A stretch of 64,000 nt of DNA from Xestospongia bergquistia (lineage: Eukaryota; Porifera; Demospongiae; Haplosclerida; Petrosiidae), in assembly GCA_963965975.1 (NCBI GenBank), contig OZ014419.1:5111677-5175676 (forward strand), read 5' to 3'. How positions within the stretch are numbered: the stretch's first letter is position 1; each line of letters opens with the position of its first letter. Below are positions 26,385-37,999 of this stretch, in pieces. The position numbers were made by a program, and so were the translations under genes. Under the pieces are notes generated by a model that ran no database searches, had not been told where the DNA came from, and worked only from the letters and a program-made list of their open reading frames with translations.

Positions 26385-29300
26385 ATCGAAATAAACTGTT
26401 ATTAACAGTTTGGTAAGTTGGTTTGCATTAACACTCTAAAGTCTTTAATTTAAAGACTTTAGAAGGTTTAGACTATTGAGTAAAGTTTATAAAGTAAACT
26501 GCTCAGTCTAAAGGACTCTACGGGACTAACTATATAAACTGTTATTAACAGTTTAGTAAGTTGGTTTGCATTAAAACTTAAAAGTCTTTTATTTAAAGAC
26601 TTTAGAAGGTTTAGACTATTGAGTAAATTTTATAAAGTAAACTGGTCAGTCTAGAGGACGTATGGGACTAACTAAATAAACTGCTATTAACAGTTCTGTA
26701 AGTTTGTTTGCATTAACACTCTAAAGTCTTTAATTTAAAGACTTTATAAGGTTTAGACTATTGAGTAAAGTTTATAATGTAAACTGCTCAGTCTAAAGGA
26801 CTCTATGGGACTAACTAAGTAAACTGTTATGAACAGTTTGGTAAGTTGGTTTGCATTAACACTCTAAAGTCTTTAATTTAAAGACTTTATAACGTTTAGA
26901 CAACTGAGTAAAGTTTATAAAGTAAACTGCTCTGTCTAAAGGACTCTATGAAACTAACGAAATAAACTACTATTAACAGTTTAATAAGTTGGTTTGCATT
27001 AAAGGTATAAAGTCTTTAATTTAAAGATTTTAGAAGGTTTAGAGTGTTGAGTGAAGTCTATAAAGTACACAGCTCAGTCTAAACTAGTCTATGAAACTAA
27101 CTAAATAAACTGCTATTAACAGTTTAGTAAGTTGGTTTTACATTAACACTCTAAACTCTTTAATTTATAGACTTTAGAAGGTTTAGACTATTCAGTAAAT
27201 TTTATAAAGTAAACTGGTCATTCTAATGGACTCTATGGGACTAACTAAATAAACTGTTATTAACAGTTTAGTAAGGTGGTTTGCATTAAGACTCTAAAGT
27301 CTTTAATTTAAAGACTTTAGAAGGTTTAGACTATTGAGTAAAAATTATAATGTAAACTGCTCAGTCTAAATGACTCTATGGGACAAACTAAATAAAATGT
27401 TATTAACAGTTTGGTAAGTTTGTTTGCATTAATACTCTAAAGTCTTTAATTTAAAGACTTTAGAAGGTTTAGACTATTGAGTAAAGTTTATAAAGTAAAC
27501 TGCTCAGTCTAAAGGACTCTACGGGACTAACTAAATAAACTGTTATTAACAGTTTGGTAAGTTGGTTTGCATTAACACTCTAAAGTCTTTAATTTAAAGA
27601 CTTTATAAGGTTTAGACAATTGAGTAAAGTTTATAAAGTAAACTGCTCAGTCTAAAGGACTCTATGAAACTAACGAAATAAACTACTATTAACAGTTTAG
27701 TAAGTTGGTTTGCATTAAAAGTATAAGGTCTTTAATTTAAAGACTTTAGAAGGTTTAGAGTGTTGAGTGAAGTTTATAAAGTACACAGTTCATTCTAAAG
27801 GAGTCTATGAAACTAACTAAATAAACTCCTATTAACAGTTTAGTAAGTTGGTTTTACATTAACACTCTAAAGTCTTTAATTTAAAGACTTTAGAAGGTTT
27901 AGACTATTGAGTAAAGTTTAGAAAGTAAACTGCTCAGTCTAAAGGACTCGATGGGACTAACGAAGTAAACTACTATTATCAGTTTAGTAAGTTTGTTTGC
28001 ATTAAATGTATAAGGTCTTTAATTTAAAGACTTTATAAGGTTTAGACTATTGAGTAAAAATTATAATGTAAACTGCTCAGTCTAAATGACTCTATGGGAC
28101 AAACTTAATAAAATGATATTAACAGTTTGGTAAGTTGGTTTGCATTAACACTCTAAAGTCTTTAATTTAAAGACTTTATAAGGTTTAGACTATTGAGTAA
28201 AGTTTATAAAGTAAACTGCTCAGTCTAAAGGACTCTATGAAACTAACGAAATAAACTACTATTAACAGTTTAGTAAGTTGGTTTGCATTAAAAGTATAAA
28301 GTCTTTAATTTAAAGACTTTAGAAGGTTTAGAGTGTTGAGGGAAGTTTATAAAGTACACAGCTCAGTCTAAAGGAGTCTATGAAACAAACTAAATAAACT
28401 CCTATTAACAGTTTAGTAAGTTGGTTTTACATTAACACTCTAAAGTCTTTAATTTAAAGACTTTAGAAGGTTTAGACTATTGAGTAAATTTTATAAAGTA
28501 AACTGCTCATTCTAAAGGACTCTATGGGACTAACTAAATAAACTGTTATTAACAGTTTAGTAAGTTGGTTTGCATTAATACTCTAAAGTCTTTAATTTAA
28601 AGACTTTATAAGCTTTAGACTCTTGAGTAAATTTTATAAAGTATACTGCTCAGTCTAAAGGACTCTACGGGACTAACTAAATCAACTGTTATCAACAGTT
28701 TGGTAAGTTTGTTTGCATTAACCCTCTAAAGTCTTTAATTTAAAGACCTTATAAGGTTTAGACAATTGAGTAAAGATTATAAAGTAAACTGCTCAGTCTA
28801 AAGGACTCTATGAAACTAACGAAATAAACTATTATTAACAGTTTAGTAAGTTGGTTTAAATTAAAGGTATAAAGTCTTTAATTTAAAGACTTTAGAAGGT
28901 TTAGAGTGTTGAGTGAAGTTTATAAAGTACACAGCTCAGTCTAAAGGAGTCTATGAAACTAACTAATTAAACTGTTATTAGCAGTTTAGTAAGTCGGTTT
29001 TTCATTAACAATCTAAAGTCTTTAATTTAAAGACTAGAAGGTTTAGACTATTGAGTAAATTTAATAAAGTAAACTGCTCATTCTGATGGACTCTAAGGGA
29101 CTAACTAAATAAACTTCTATTAACAGTTTAGTAAGTTGGTTTGTATTAACACTCTAAAGTCTTTAATTTAAAGACTTTAGAAGGTTTAGACTATTGAGTA
29201 AAGTTTAGAAAGTAAACTGCTCAGTCTAAAGGACTCGATGGGACAAACGAAGTAAACTACTATTATCACTTTAGTAAGTTGGTTAGCATTAAATGTATAA

Positions 29301-30102
29301 GGTCTTTAATTTAAAGACTTTAGAAGGTTTAGACTATTGAGTGATGTTTATAAAGTAAACAGCTCAGTCTAAAGGAATCTATGAAACTAACTAAAAAGAC
29401 TGCTATTAACAGTTTAGTAAGTTGGTTTGCATTAACACTCTAAAGTCTTTAATTTAAAGACTTTAGAATGTTTAGACTATTCAGTAAATTTTATAAAGTA
29501 AACTGCTCATTCTAAAGGACTCTATGGGACTAACTAAATAAACTGTTATTAACAGTTTTGTAAGTTGGTTTGCATTAACACTCTAAAGTCTTTAATTTAA
29601 AGACTTTAGAAGGTTTAGACTATTGAGTAAAGTTTATTAAGTAAACTGCTCAGTCTAAAGGACTCTACGGGACTAACTAAATAAACTGTTATTAACAATT
29701 TAGTAAGTTGGTTTTCATTAACACTCTAAAGTTTTTAATTTAAAGACTTTACAAGGTTAAGACTGTTGCGTAAATTTTATAAAGTAAACTGCTCAGTCGA
29801 AATGACTCTATGGGACTAACGAAATAAACTACTATTAACAGTTTAGTATGTTGGTTTGCATTAAAGTATAAAGTCTTTAATTTAAAGCCTTTAGAAGGTT
29901 CAGAGTATTTAGTGAAACTTATAAAGTAGACTCCTCAGTCTAAAGGACTCTATGATACTAACTAAATAAACTCCTATTAACAGTTTGGCAAGTTTGTTTG
30001 CATTAACACACTAAAGTCTTTAATTTGAAAACTTTAGAAGGTTTAGACTATTGAGTAATTTTTATAAAGTAAACTGCTCAGTCTAAAGGACTCTACGGGA
30101 CT
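26385..30102 (-). repeat. Block 2 late higher-order repeat, copy Q2 (26 units)
   Basis: The copy is bounded by atcgaaata at 26385 and 30103, giving 3718 bp or 26 units. It begins with the ctatataaac and tctagaggacgtatggg units and passes through the aactagtctatg and ggtttaaatt (28853) units. It ends with the aaggttaagactgttgcg unit at 29753. One unit is missing near its end relative to Q1: that marker lies 350 rather than 494 bp before the boundary. Confidence 0.82.
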
Positions 30103-30532
30103 ATCGAAATAAACTGCTATTAACAGTTTAGTAAGTTGGTTTGCATTAACACTCTAAAGTCTTTAATTTAAAGACTTTAGAAGGTTTAGACTATTGAGTA
30201 AAGTTTATAAAGTAAATTGCTCAGTCTAAAGGACTCTACGGGACTAACTATATAAACTGTTATTAACAGTTTAGTAAGTTTGTTTGCATTAACACTTAAA
30301 AGTCTTTAATTTAAAGACTTTAGAAGGTTTAGACTATTCAGTAAATTTTATAAAGTAAACTGGTCAGTCTAGAGGACGTATGGGACTAGCTAAATAAACT
30401 GCTATTAACAGTTCCGTAAGGTGGTTTGCATTAACACTCTAAAGTCTTTAATTTAAAGACTTTAGAAGGTTTAGACTATTCAGAAAATTTCATAAAGTAA
30501 ACTGCTCAGTCTAAAGGTCTCTATGGGACTAA
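30103..30532 (-). repeat. Block 2 late higher-order repeat, copy Q3 (cut at switch 2)
   Basis: This copy holds the first three units of the repeat, with ctatataaac near 30248 and tctagaggacgtatggg at 30369, 3718 bp after the same words in Q2. It stops at gggactaa, position 30532, where the orientation flips. The break therefore lies inside a higher-order copy and not at a copy boundary. Confidence 0.82.
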
Positions 30533-30597
30533 TCTGTTAATAACAGTTTATTTAGTTAGTCCCGTAGAGTCCTGTAGACTGAGCAGTTTACTTTATA
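30491..30597. repeat. Orientation switch 2: inverted repeat with 23-nt spacer
   Basis: The left arm 30491-30532 ends gtctctatgggactaa. The right arm 30556-30597 starts ttagtcccgtagagtcc. The reverse complement of the right arm matches the left arm with about 4 differences in 42 bases, and the match continues outward into the flanking units. The spacer 30533-30555 is most of a dyad 2 segment, itself self-complementary around ctgttaataacag. To the left units are reversed; to the right they read +. Confidence 0.9.
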
Positions 30598-31429
30598 AAC
30601 TTTACTCAATAGTCTAAAACTTGTAAAGTCTTTAAATTAAAGACTTTATAGTGTTAATGCAAACCAACTTACTAAACTGTTAATAGCAGTTTATTTCGAT
30701 AGTCCCATAGAGTCCTTTAGACTGAGCAGTTTACTTTATAAACTTTACTCAATAGTCTAAACCTTGTAAAGACTTTAAATTAAAGACTTTAGAGTGTTGA
30801 TGCAAACCAACTTACTAAACTGTTAATAAAGATTTAGTTAGTTAGTCCCGTAGAGTCCTTTAAACTTAGCAGTTTACTTTATAAACTTCACTCAATAGTC
30901 TAAACCTTATAAAGTCTTTAAATTAAAGACTTTATAGTTTCAATGCAAACCAACTTACAAAACTGTTAATAGTAGATAATTTCGTTATCACATAGAGTCC
31001 TTTAGACTGAGCAGTTTACTTTATAAACTTTACTCAATAGTCTAAACCTTCTAAAGTCTTTAAATTAAAGACTTTAGAGTGTTAATGCAAACCAACTTCC
31101 TAAACTGTTAATAACAGTTTATTTAGTTAGTCCCATAGAGTCCTTTAGACTGAGCAGTTTACTTTATAAACTTCACTCAATAGTCTAAACCTTGTAAAGT
31201 CTTTAAATTAAAGACTTTAGAGTGTTAATTCAAACCAACTTATAACTTTTAATAACCGTATATTTAGTTAGTCCCAGAGAGTCCTTTAGAATGAGGAGTT
31301 TAATTTATAAAATTTGCTCAATAGTCTAAAACTTCTAAAGTCTTTAAATTAAAGACTACAGAGTGTTAATGCTAACCAACTTACTAAACTGTTAATAGCA
31401 GTTTATTTAGTTAGTCCCATAGAGTCCTT

Positions 31430-32569
31430 TAGACTTAGCTGTCTACTTTATAAACTTCACTCAATACTCTAACTTTCTAATGTCTTTAAATTAAAGACTT
31501 TATACTTTTAATGCAAACCAACTTACTGAACTGCTAATAGTAGTTTATTTCGTTAGTCCCATAGAGTCCTTTGGACTGAGCAGTTTACTTTATAAACTTT
31601 ACCCAATCGTCTAAACCTTCTAAAGGCTTTAAAGTAAAGACTTTATACTTTTAACGCTACCCAACTTGCTAAAGTGTTAATAGTAGTGTATATCATTAGT
31701 CCCATAGAGTCCTTTGGACTGAGCAGATTCTTTATAAACTTTACTCAACAGTCTAAAACTTGTAAAGTCTTTAAATTAAAGACGTTATATTGTTAATGCA
31801 AACCAACTTACTAAACTGTTAATAGCAGTTTATTTCGATAGTTCCATAGAGTCCTTTAGACTGAGTAGTTTACTTTATTAACTTTACTCAATAGTCTAAA
31901 CCTTCTAAAGTCTTTAAATTAAAGACTTCAGAGTGTTAATGCAAACAAACTTACTAAACTGTTAATAGCAGTTTATTTAGTTAGTCCCATAGAGTCCTTT
32001 AGATTTAGCTGTCTACTTTATAAAATTCACTCAATACTCTAATTTTCTAATGTCTTTAAAATAAAGACTTTATCCTTTTAATGCAAACCAACTTACTGAA
32101 CTGTTAATAGTAGTTTATTTCGTTAGTCCCATAGATTCCTTTTGACTGAGCAGTTTACTTTATAAACTTTACTCAATCATCTAAACCTTCTAAAGTCTTT
32201 AAAGTAAAGACTTTATACCTTTAACGCAACCCAACTTACTAAAGCGTTAATAGTACTTTATTTCATTAGTCCCATAGAGTCCTTTGGACTGAGCAGTTTC
32301 TTTATAAACTTTACTCAACATTCTAAAACTTGTAAAGTCTTTAAATTAAAGACGTTATATTGTTAATGCAAAAAAACATACTAAACTGTTAATAGCAGTT
32401 TATTTCGATAGTTCCATAGAGTCCTTTAGACTGAGCAGTTTACTTTATTAACTTTACTCAATAGTCTTAACCTTCTAAAGTCTTTAAATTAAAGACCTTA
32501 TAGTGTTAATGCAAATCAACTTACTAAACTGTTAATAACATTTTATTTAGTTATTCCCATAGAGTCCTT
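31430..32569 (+). repeat. Tandem duplication of 4 units (570 bp) in block 3
   Basis: Anchors in two adjacent 4-unit segments are 570 bp apart: tagctgtctac at 31436 and 32006, the aatcgt/aatcat word near 31606 and 32176, aacgctaccc/aacgcaaccc at about 31654 and 32224, and tactcaaca near 31742 and 32312. The similarity fades after about 32.5 kb. Both copies share private changes such as a missing ta in gagcagttt or gagcagatt before ctttataaac, so the duplication is recent relative to unit divergence. Confidence 0.85.
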
Positions 32570-34689
32570 TAGACTGAGCAGTTTACTTTATAAACATTAG
32601 TCAATAGTCTGAACCTTGCAAAGTCTTTAAATTAAAGACTTTAGAGTGTTAATGCGAACCAACTTACTAAGCTGTTAATAACAGTTTATTTAGTTAGTGT
32701 CATAGAGTCATTTAGAATGATCAGTTTACTTGATAATATTTACTCAATAGTCCAAACCTTCTAAAGTCTTTAAATTAAAGACTTCAGAGTGTTAATGCAA
32801 ACCAACTTACTAAACTGTTAATACCAGTTTATTTAGTTAGTCCCATAGAGTCCTTTAGAATGAGCTGTTCACTTTATAATATTTGCTCAATAGTCTAAAC
32901 CTTCTAAAGTCTTTAAATTAAAGACTTTAGAGTGTTAATGCAAACCAACTTACTAAACTGTTAATAACAGTTTATTTAGTTAGTCCCATAGAGTCCTTTA
33001 GAATGAGCTGTCTACTCAATAAACTTCACTCAATACTCTAAACCTTCTAAAGTCTTGAAATTAAAGACTTTATATTTTAATGCAAACCAACTTACTAAAC
33101 CGTTAATAGTAGTTTATTTCGTTAGTCCCATTGAGTCCTTTGGACTGAGCAGTTTACTTTATAAACTTTACTCAATGGTCTAAAACTTCTAAAGTCTTTA
33201 AATTAAAGACTTTAGAGTGTTAATGCAAACAAACTTACCAAACTGTTCATAACAGTTTATTTAGTTAGTCCCGTAGATGCATTTAGACTGAGCAGTTTAC
33301 TTTATAAACTTTACTCAATAGTCTAAACCTTGTAAAGTTTTTAAAATAAAGACTTTATAGTGTTAATGCAAACAAACTTACTAAACTTTTAATGGCAGTT
33401 TATTTCGATAGTCCAATAGAGTCCTTTAGAGTGAGCAGTTTACTTTATAATATTTACTCAATAGTCTAAACCTTATAAAGTCTTTAAATTAAAGACTTTA
33501 GAGTGTTAATGCAAACCAACTTACTAAACTCTTAATAGCAGTTTATTTCTTAGTCCCTTAGAGTCCTTTAGAACGAGCACTTTACATTATAAAATTTACT
33601 AAATAGTCTAAACCTTCTAAAGTCTTTAAATTAAAGACTTTAGAGTGTTAATGCAAACTTAGTTTGCTAAAGTGTTAATAGTAGTTTATTTCGTTAGTCC
33701 CATAGGGTCCTTTAGAATGAGTAGTTTACTTTATAAAATTTACTCAATAGACTAAACCTTCTAAAGTCTTTAAATTAAAGACTTTAGTGTGTTAATGTAA
33801 ACCAACTTACTAAACGGTTAATAACAGTTCATTTAGTTAGTCCGTAGAGTCCTTTAGACTGAGTAGTTTACTTTATAAACTTTACTCAATAGTCTAAACC
33901 TACTAAAGTCTTTAAATTAAAGACTTAATAGTGTTAATGCAAACCAACTTACTAAACTGTTAATAGCAGTTTATTTCGATAGTCCAATAGAGTCCTTTAG
34001 ACTGAGCAGTTTACTTTATAAAATTTACTCAATAGTCTAAACCTTGTAAAGTCTTTAAATTAAAAACTGTAGAATGTTAATGCAAACAAACTTACTAAAC
34101 TGTTAATAGCAGTTTATTTAGTTAGTCCCATAGAGTCCTTTATAATGAGCTGTTTACTTTATAAAATTTACTCAATAGTCTAAACCTTCTAACGTCTTTA
34201 TATTAAAGAGTTTAGCGTGTTATTGCAAACAAACTTACTACACTGTTAATAGCAGTTTATTTAGTTAGTTTAATAGAATCCTTTAGACAGAGCTGTTTAC
34301 TTTATAAACTTCACTCAATAGTCTAAACCTTCTAAAGTCTTTAAATTAAAGACTTTAGAGTGTTAATGCAAACCAACTTACTAAACTGTTAATAAAAGTT
34401 TATGTAGTTAGTCCCGTAGAGTCCTTTAGACACATCAGTTTACTTTATAAAATTTACTCAATAGTCGAAACCTTGTAAAGTCTTTAAATTAAAAACTTTA
34501 GAGTGTTAATGCAAACCAACTTACTGAACTGTCAATAGCAGTTTATTTTGATAGTCCCATAGAGTCCTTTAGACTGAGCAGTTTACTTTATAAGCTTTAC
34601 TCAATAGTCTAAACCTTGTAAAGTCTTTAAATTAAAGACTTTAGAATGTTAATGCAAACCGACTTACTAAACTGTTAATAGTATTTTAT

Positions 34690-35831
34690 TTCGTTAGTCC
34701 CATAGAGTCCTTTAGACTGAGCAGTTTACTTTATAAAAATTAGTCAATAGTCTAAACCTTCTAAAGTCTTTAAATTAAAGACTTTAGAGTGTTAATGCAA
34801 ACAAACTTACTAAACTGTTAATAATAGTTTATTTAGTTAGTCCCGTAGAGTCCATTAGACTGAGCAGTTTACTTTATAAACTTTACTCAATAGTCTAAAC
34901 CTTGTAAAGCCTTTAAATTAAAGACTTTATAATGTTAATGCAAACAAACTTACTAAACTGTTAGTAGCAGTTTATTTCGATAGTCCAATAGAGTCCTTTA
35001 GACATGAGCTGTTTACTTTATAAACTTTACTCAATAATCTAAACCATGTAAAGTCTTTAAATTAAAGACTTTAGAGTGTTAATGCAAACCACCTTACTAA
35101 ACTGTTAATAGCAGTTTATTTAGTTAGTCCCATAGTGTCCTTTAGATTTGCAGTTTACTTTATAAACATCACTCAATAGTCTAAACCTTCTAAAGTCTTT
35201 AAATTAAAGACTTTATACTTTTAATGCAAACCAACTTACTAAACTGTTAATAGTAGTTTATTTCGTTAGTCCCATAGAGTCCTTTAGACTGAGCAGTTTA
35301 CTTTATAAAATTTAGTCAATAGTCTAAACCTTATAAAGTCTTTAAATTAAAGACTTTAGAGTGTTAATGCAAACCAACTTACTAAACTGTTAATAACAGG
35401 TTATTTAGTTAGTCCCGTAGAGTCCTTTAGACTGAGTAGTTTACTTCATAAACTTTATTCAATAGTCTAAACCTTGTAAAGTCTTTAAATTAAAGACTTT
35501 ATTATGTTAATGCAAACCAACTCTCTAAACAGTTAATAGCAGTTTATTTCGATAGTCCAATAGAGTCCTTTAGACTGAGCAGTTTACTTTATAAAATTTT
35601 CTCAATAGTCTAAACCATGTAAAGTCTTTAAATTAAAGACTTTAGAGTGTTAATGGAAACCACCTTACTAAACTGTTAATAGCAGTATATTTAGTTAGTC
35701 CCATAGAGTTCTTTAGATTTTGCAGTTTACTTTATAAACATCACTCAATAGTCTAAACCTTCTAAAGTCTTTAAATTAAAGACTTTATACTTTTAATGCA
35801 AACCAACTTACTAAACTTTTAATAGTAGTTT
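34690..35831 (+). repeat. Tandem duplication of 4 units (571 bp) in block 3
   Basis: Two adjacent 4-unit segments (about 34690-35260 and 35261-35831) share ordered markers: cccgtagagtcc at 34842 and 35413, gatagtccaatag at 34979 and 35551, aaaccatgtaaag at 35041 and 35612, and the unusual tttagattt(t)gcagtttac. Offsets are 571-572 bp. The second segment ends with ttcgatatcacatag, which resembles ttcgttatcacatag near 30972. Confidence 0.84.
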
Positions 35832-36099
35832 ATTTCGATATCACATAGATCCTTTAGACTGAGCAGTTTACTTTATAAACTTTACTCAATAGTCTAAACC
35901 TTCAAAAGTCTTTAAATTAAAGACTTTAGAGTGTTAATGCAAAAAAACTTACTAAACTGTTAATAACAGTTTACTTAGTTAGTCTCATAGAGTCCTTTAG
36001 ACTGAGCAGTTTTCTTTATAAAAATTACTCAATAGGCTAAACATTCTAAAGTCTTTAAATTAAAGACTTTAGAGTGTTAATGCAAACAAAGTTACTAAA

Positions 36100-37937
36100 C
36101 TGTTAATAGCAGTTTATTTATTTAGTTTCATAGAGTCCTTTAGACTGAGCTGTCCACTTTATAAACTTTACTCAATAGTTTAAACCTTCTAAAGTCTCTA
36201 AATTAAAGACTTTATACTTTTAATGCAAACAAACCTACTAAACTGTTAATAGTAGTTTATTTCGTTAGCCTCATAGAGTCCTTTGGACTGAGCAGTTTAC
36301 TATATAAACTTTACTCAATAGTCTAACCTTCTAAGTCTTTAAATTAAAGACTTTAGAGTGTTAATGTCAACCAACTTACCAAACTATTAATAACAGTTTA
36401 TTTAGTTAGTCCCGCAGAGTCCTTTAGAGTGAGCAGTTTACTTTATAAACTTTACTCAATAGTCTAAACCTTGTAAAGGCTTTTAATTAAGGACTTTAGA
36501 GTGTTAATTTAAACCAACTTACTAAACTGTTAATAACAGTTTATTTAGTTAGTCCCGTAGAGTCTTTTACACTGAGCAATTTACTTTATAATATTTACTC
36601 AATTGTCTAAACCTTATAAAGTCTTTAAATTAAAGACTTTATAGTGTTAAGGCAAACCAACTTACTAAACTGTTAATAGCAGTTTATTTCCATAGTCCAA
36701 TAGAGTCCTTTAGAATGAGCAGTTTACTATATAAACATTCCTCAATAGTCTAAACCTTCTAAAGTCTTTAAATTAAAGACTTTAGAGAGTTAATGCAAAC
36801 CAACTTACTAAACTGTTAATAGTAGTTTATTTCGTTAGTCCATAGAGTCCTTTAGACTGAGCAGTTTACTTTATAAAATTTTCACAATAGTCTAAACCAT
36901 CTAAACTCTTTAAATTAAAGACTTTAGAGTGTTAATGCAAACCAACTTACTAAACTGTTAATAGCAGTTTATTTAGTTAGTTTCATAGAGTCCTTTAGAC
37001 TGAGCTGTATACTTTATAAACTTCACTCGATACTCTAAACCTTCTAAACTCTTTAAATTAAAGACTTTATACCTTTAAAGCAAACAAACTTACTAAACTG
37101 TTAATAACAGTTTATTTAGCTAGTCCCATAGAGTCCTTTAGAGTGATCAGTTTACTTTATAAAAATTACTGAATAGTCTAAACCTTCTAAAGTCTTTAAA
37201 TTAAAGACTTTAGAATGTTAATGCAAACCAACTTACTAAACTGTTAATAGCAGTTTATTTAGTTAGTTTCATGGAGTCCTTTAGACTGAGCTGTCTACTC
37301 TATAAACTTTACTCAATAGTGTAAACCTTCTAAGGTCTTTAAATTAAAGACTTTATACTTTTAATGCAAACAAACTTACTAAACTGTTAATAGTAGTTTA
37401 TTTCGTTAGTCCCATTGAGTCCTTTGGACTGAGCAGTTTACTTTATAAACTTTACTCAATAGTCTAAACCTTTTAAAGTCTTTAAATTAAAGACTTTAGA
37501 GTGTTAATGTCAACCAACTCTCCAAACTGTTAATAACAGTTTATTTAGTTAGTCCCGTAGAGTCCTTTAGAGTGATCAGTTTACTTTATAAACTTTACTC
37601 AATAGTCTAAACCTTGTAAAGGTTTTAAATTAAAGACTTTAGAGTGTGAATTCAAACCAATTGACTAAACTTTTAATAACAGTTTATTTAGTTAGTCCCG
37701 TAGAGTCCTTTAGACTGAGCAGTTTACTTTATAAACTTTACTCAATAGTCTAAACCTTATAAAGTCTTTAAATTAAAGACTTTATAGTGTTAACGCAAAC
37801 CAACTTACTAAACTGTTAATAGCAGTTTATTTTGATAGTCCAATAGAGTCCTTTAGAATGAGCAGTTTACGTTATAAACTTTACTCAATAGTCTATACCT
37901 TCTAAAGTCTTTAAATTAAAAACTTTAGAGTGTTAAT
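36100..37937 (+). repeat. Tandem duplication of 8 units (1.14 kb) in block 3
   Basis: Markers recur 1141-1143 bp apart: tagtttcat at 36123 and 37264, ttaatgtcaacc at 36361 and 37504, and cttgtaaagg near 36471 and 37613. The second copy is cut by orientation switch 3 after about five units. With the two 570 bp duplications, this suggests that exchange in block 3 favours multiples of four units. Confidence 0.8.
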
Positions 37938-37999
37938 GAATTAACAATCTAAAGTCTTTAATTTAAAGACTTTAGAAAGTTTAGTCTACTGAGTAAATT
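37878..37999. repeat. Orientation switch 3: inverted repeat with 2-nt spacer
   Basis: The centre is tgttaat (37931-37937), ga (37938-37939), attaaca (37940-37946). The arms extend outward through dyad 1 on both sides. Over about 60 bases the right arm, reverse complemented, matches the left arm with roughly 8 differences. To the left units read + (block 3); to the right they are reversed with block 4 variants (ttataaggaatactg near 37999). Such a tight palindrome could extrude a cruciform and could arise by template switching. Confidence 0.9.

Larger units (their letters stand above)
7851..30532 (-). repeat. Satellite block 2, subfamily S2, reversed orientation
   Basis: About 159 units read as the reverse complement of block 1. 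A clean example unit is 9037-9179: cactctaaag, dyad, gaaggtttagac, gagtaaagtttataaag, aaactgctcag, aggactctatgggac, a second dyad, and ggtttgcattaa; the next unit begins exactly 143 bp later. Two unit types alternate irregularly. One has attaacactctaaag. The other has attaaaagtataaag and is followed by a linked set of variants. Many units have ctacgggac instead of ctatgggac, a variant that is rare in block 4. The block contains a long offset duplication in its first half and a 3.7-3.9 kb higher-order repeat in its second half. No gene is present. Confidence 0.96.
30533..37937 (+). repeat. Satellite block 3, subfamily S2, + orientation
   Basis: This block has about 52 units in the same direction as block 1 but with the S2 markers: ctttaaattaaag, gactgagcagtttac and ttataaactttactc. 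Minor variants match block 2 read backwards: cccgtagagtcc (block 2 ctacggg), gtctactttataaac (block 2 gtagacagc) and gttagtttcatag. The block 4 marker aaggtatactgctc has no counterpart here. The block is best explained as an inverted piece of block 2-type array. It contains two 4-unit duplications and one 8-unit duplication. No gene is present. Confidence 0.95.

Noticed and set aside
30491..30597. Rho-independent terminator or RNA hairpin
   Set aside because: The inverted repeat is a by-product of opposed satellite units, is AT-rich, and no transcribed gene precedes it.
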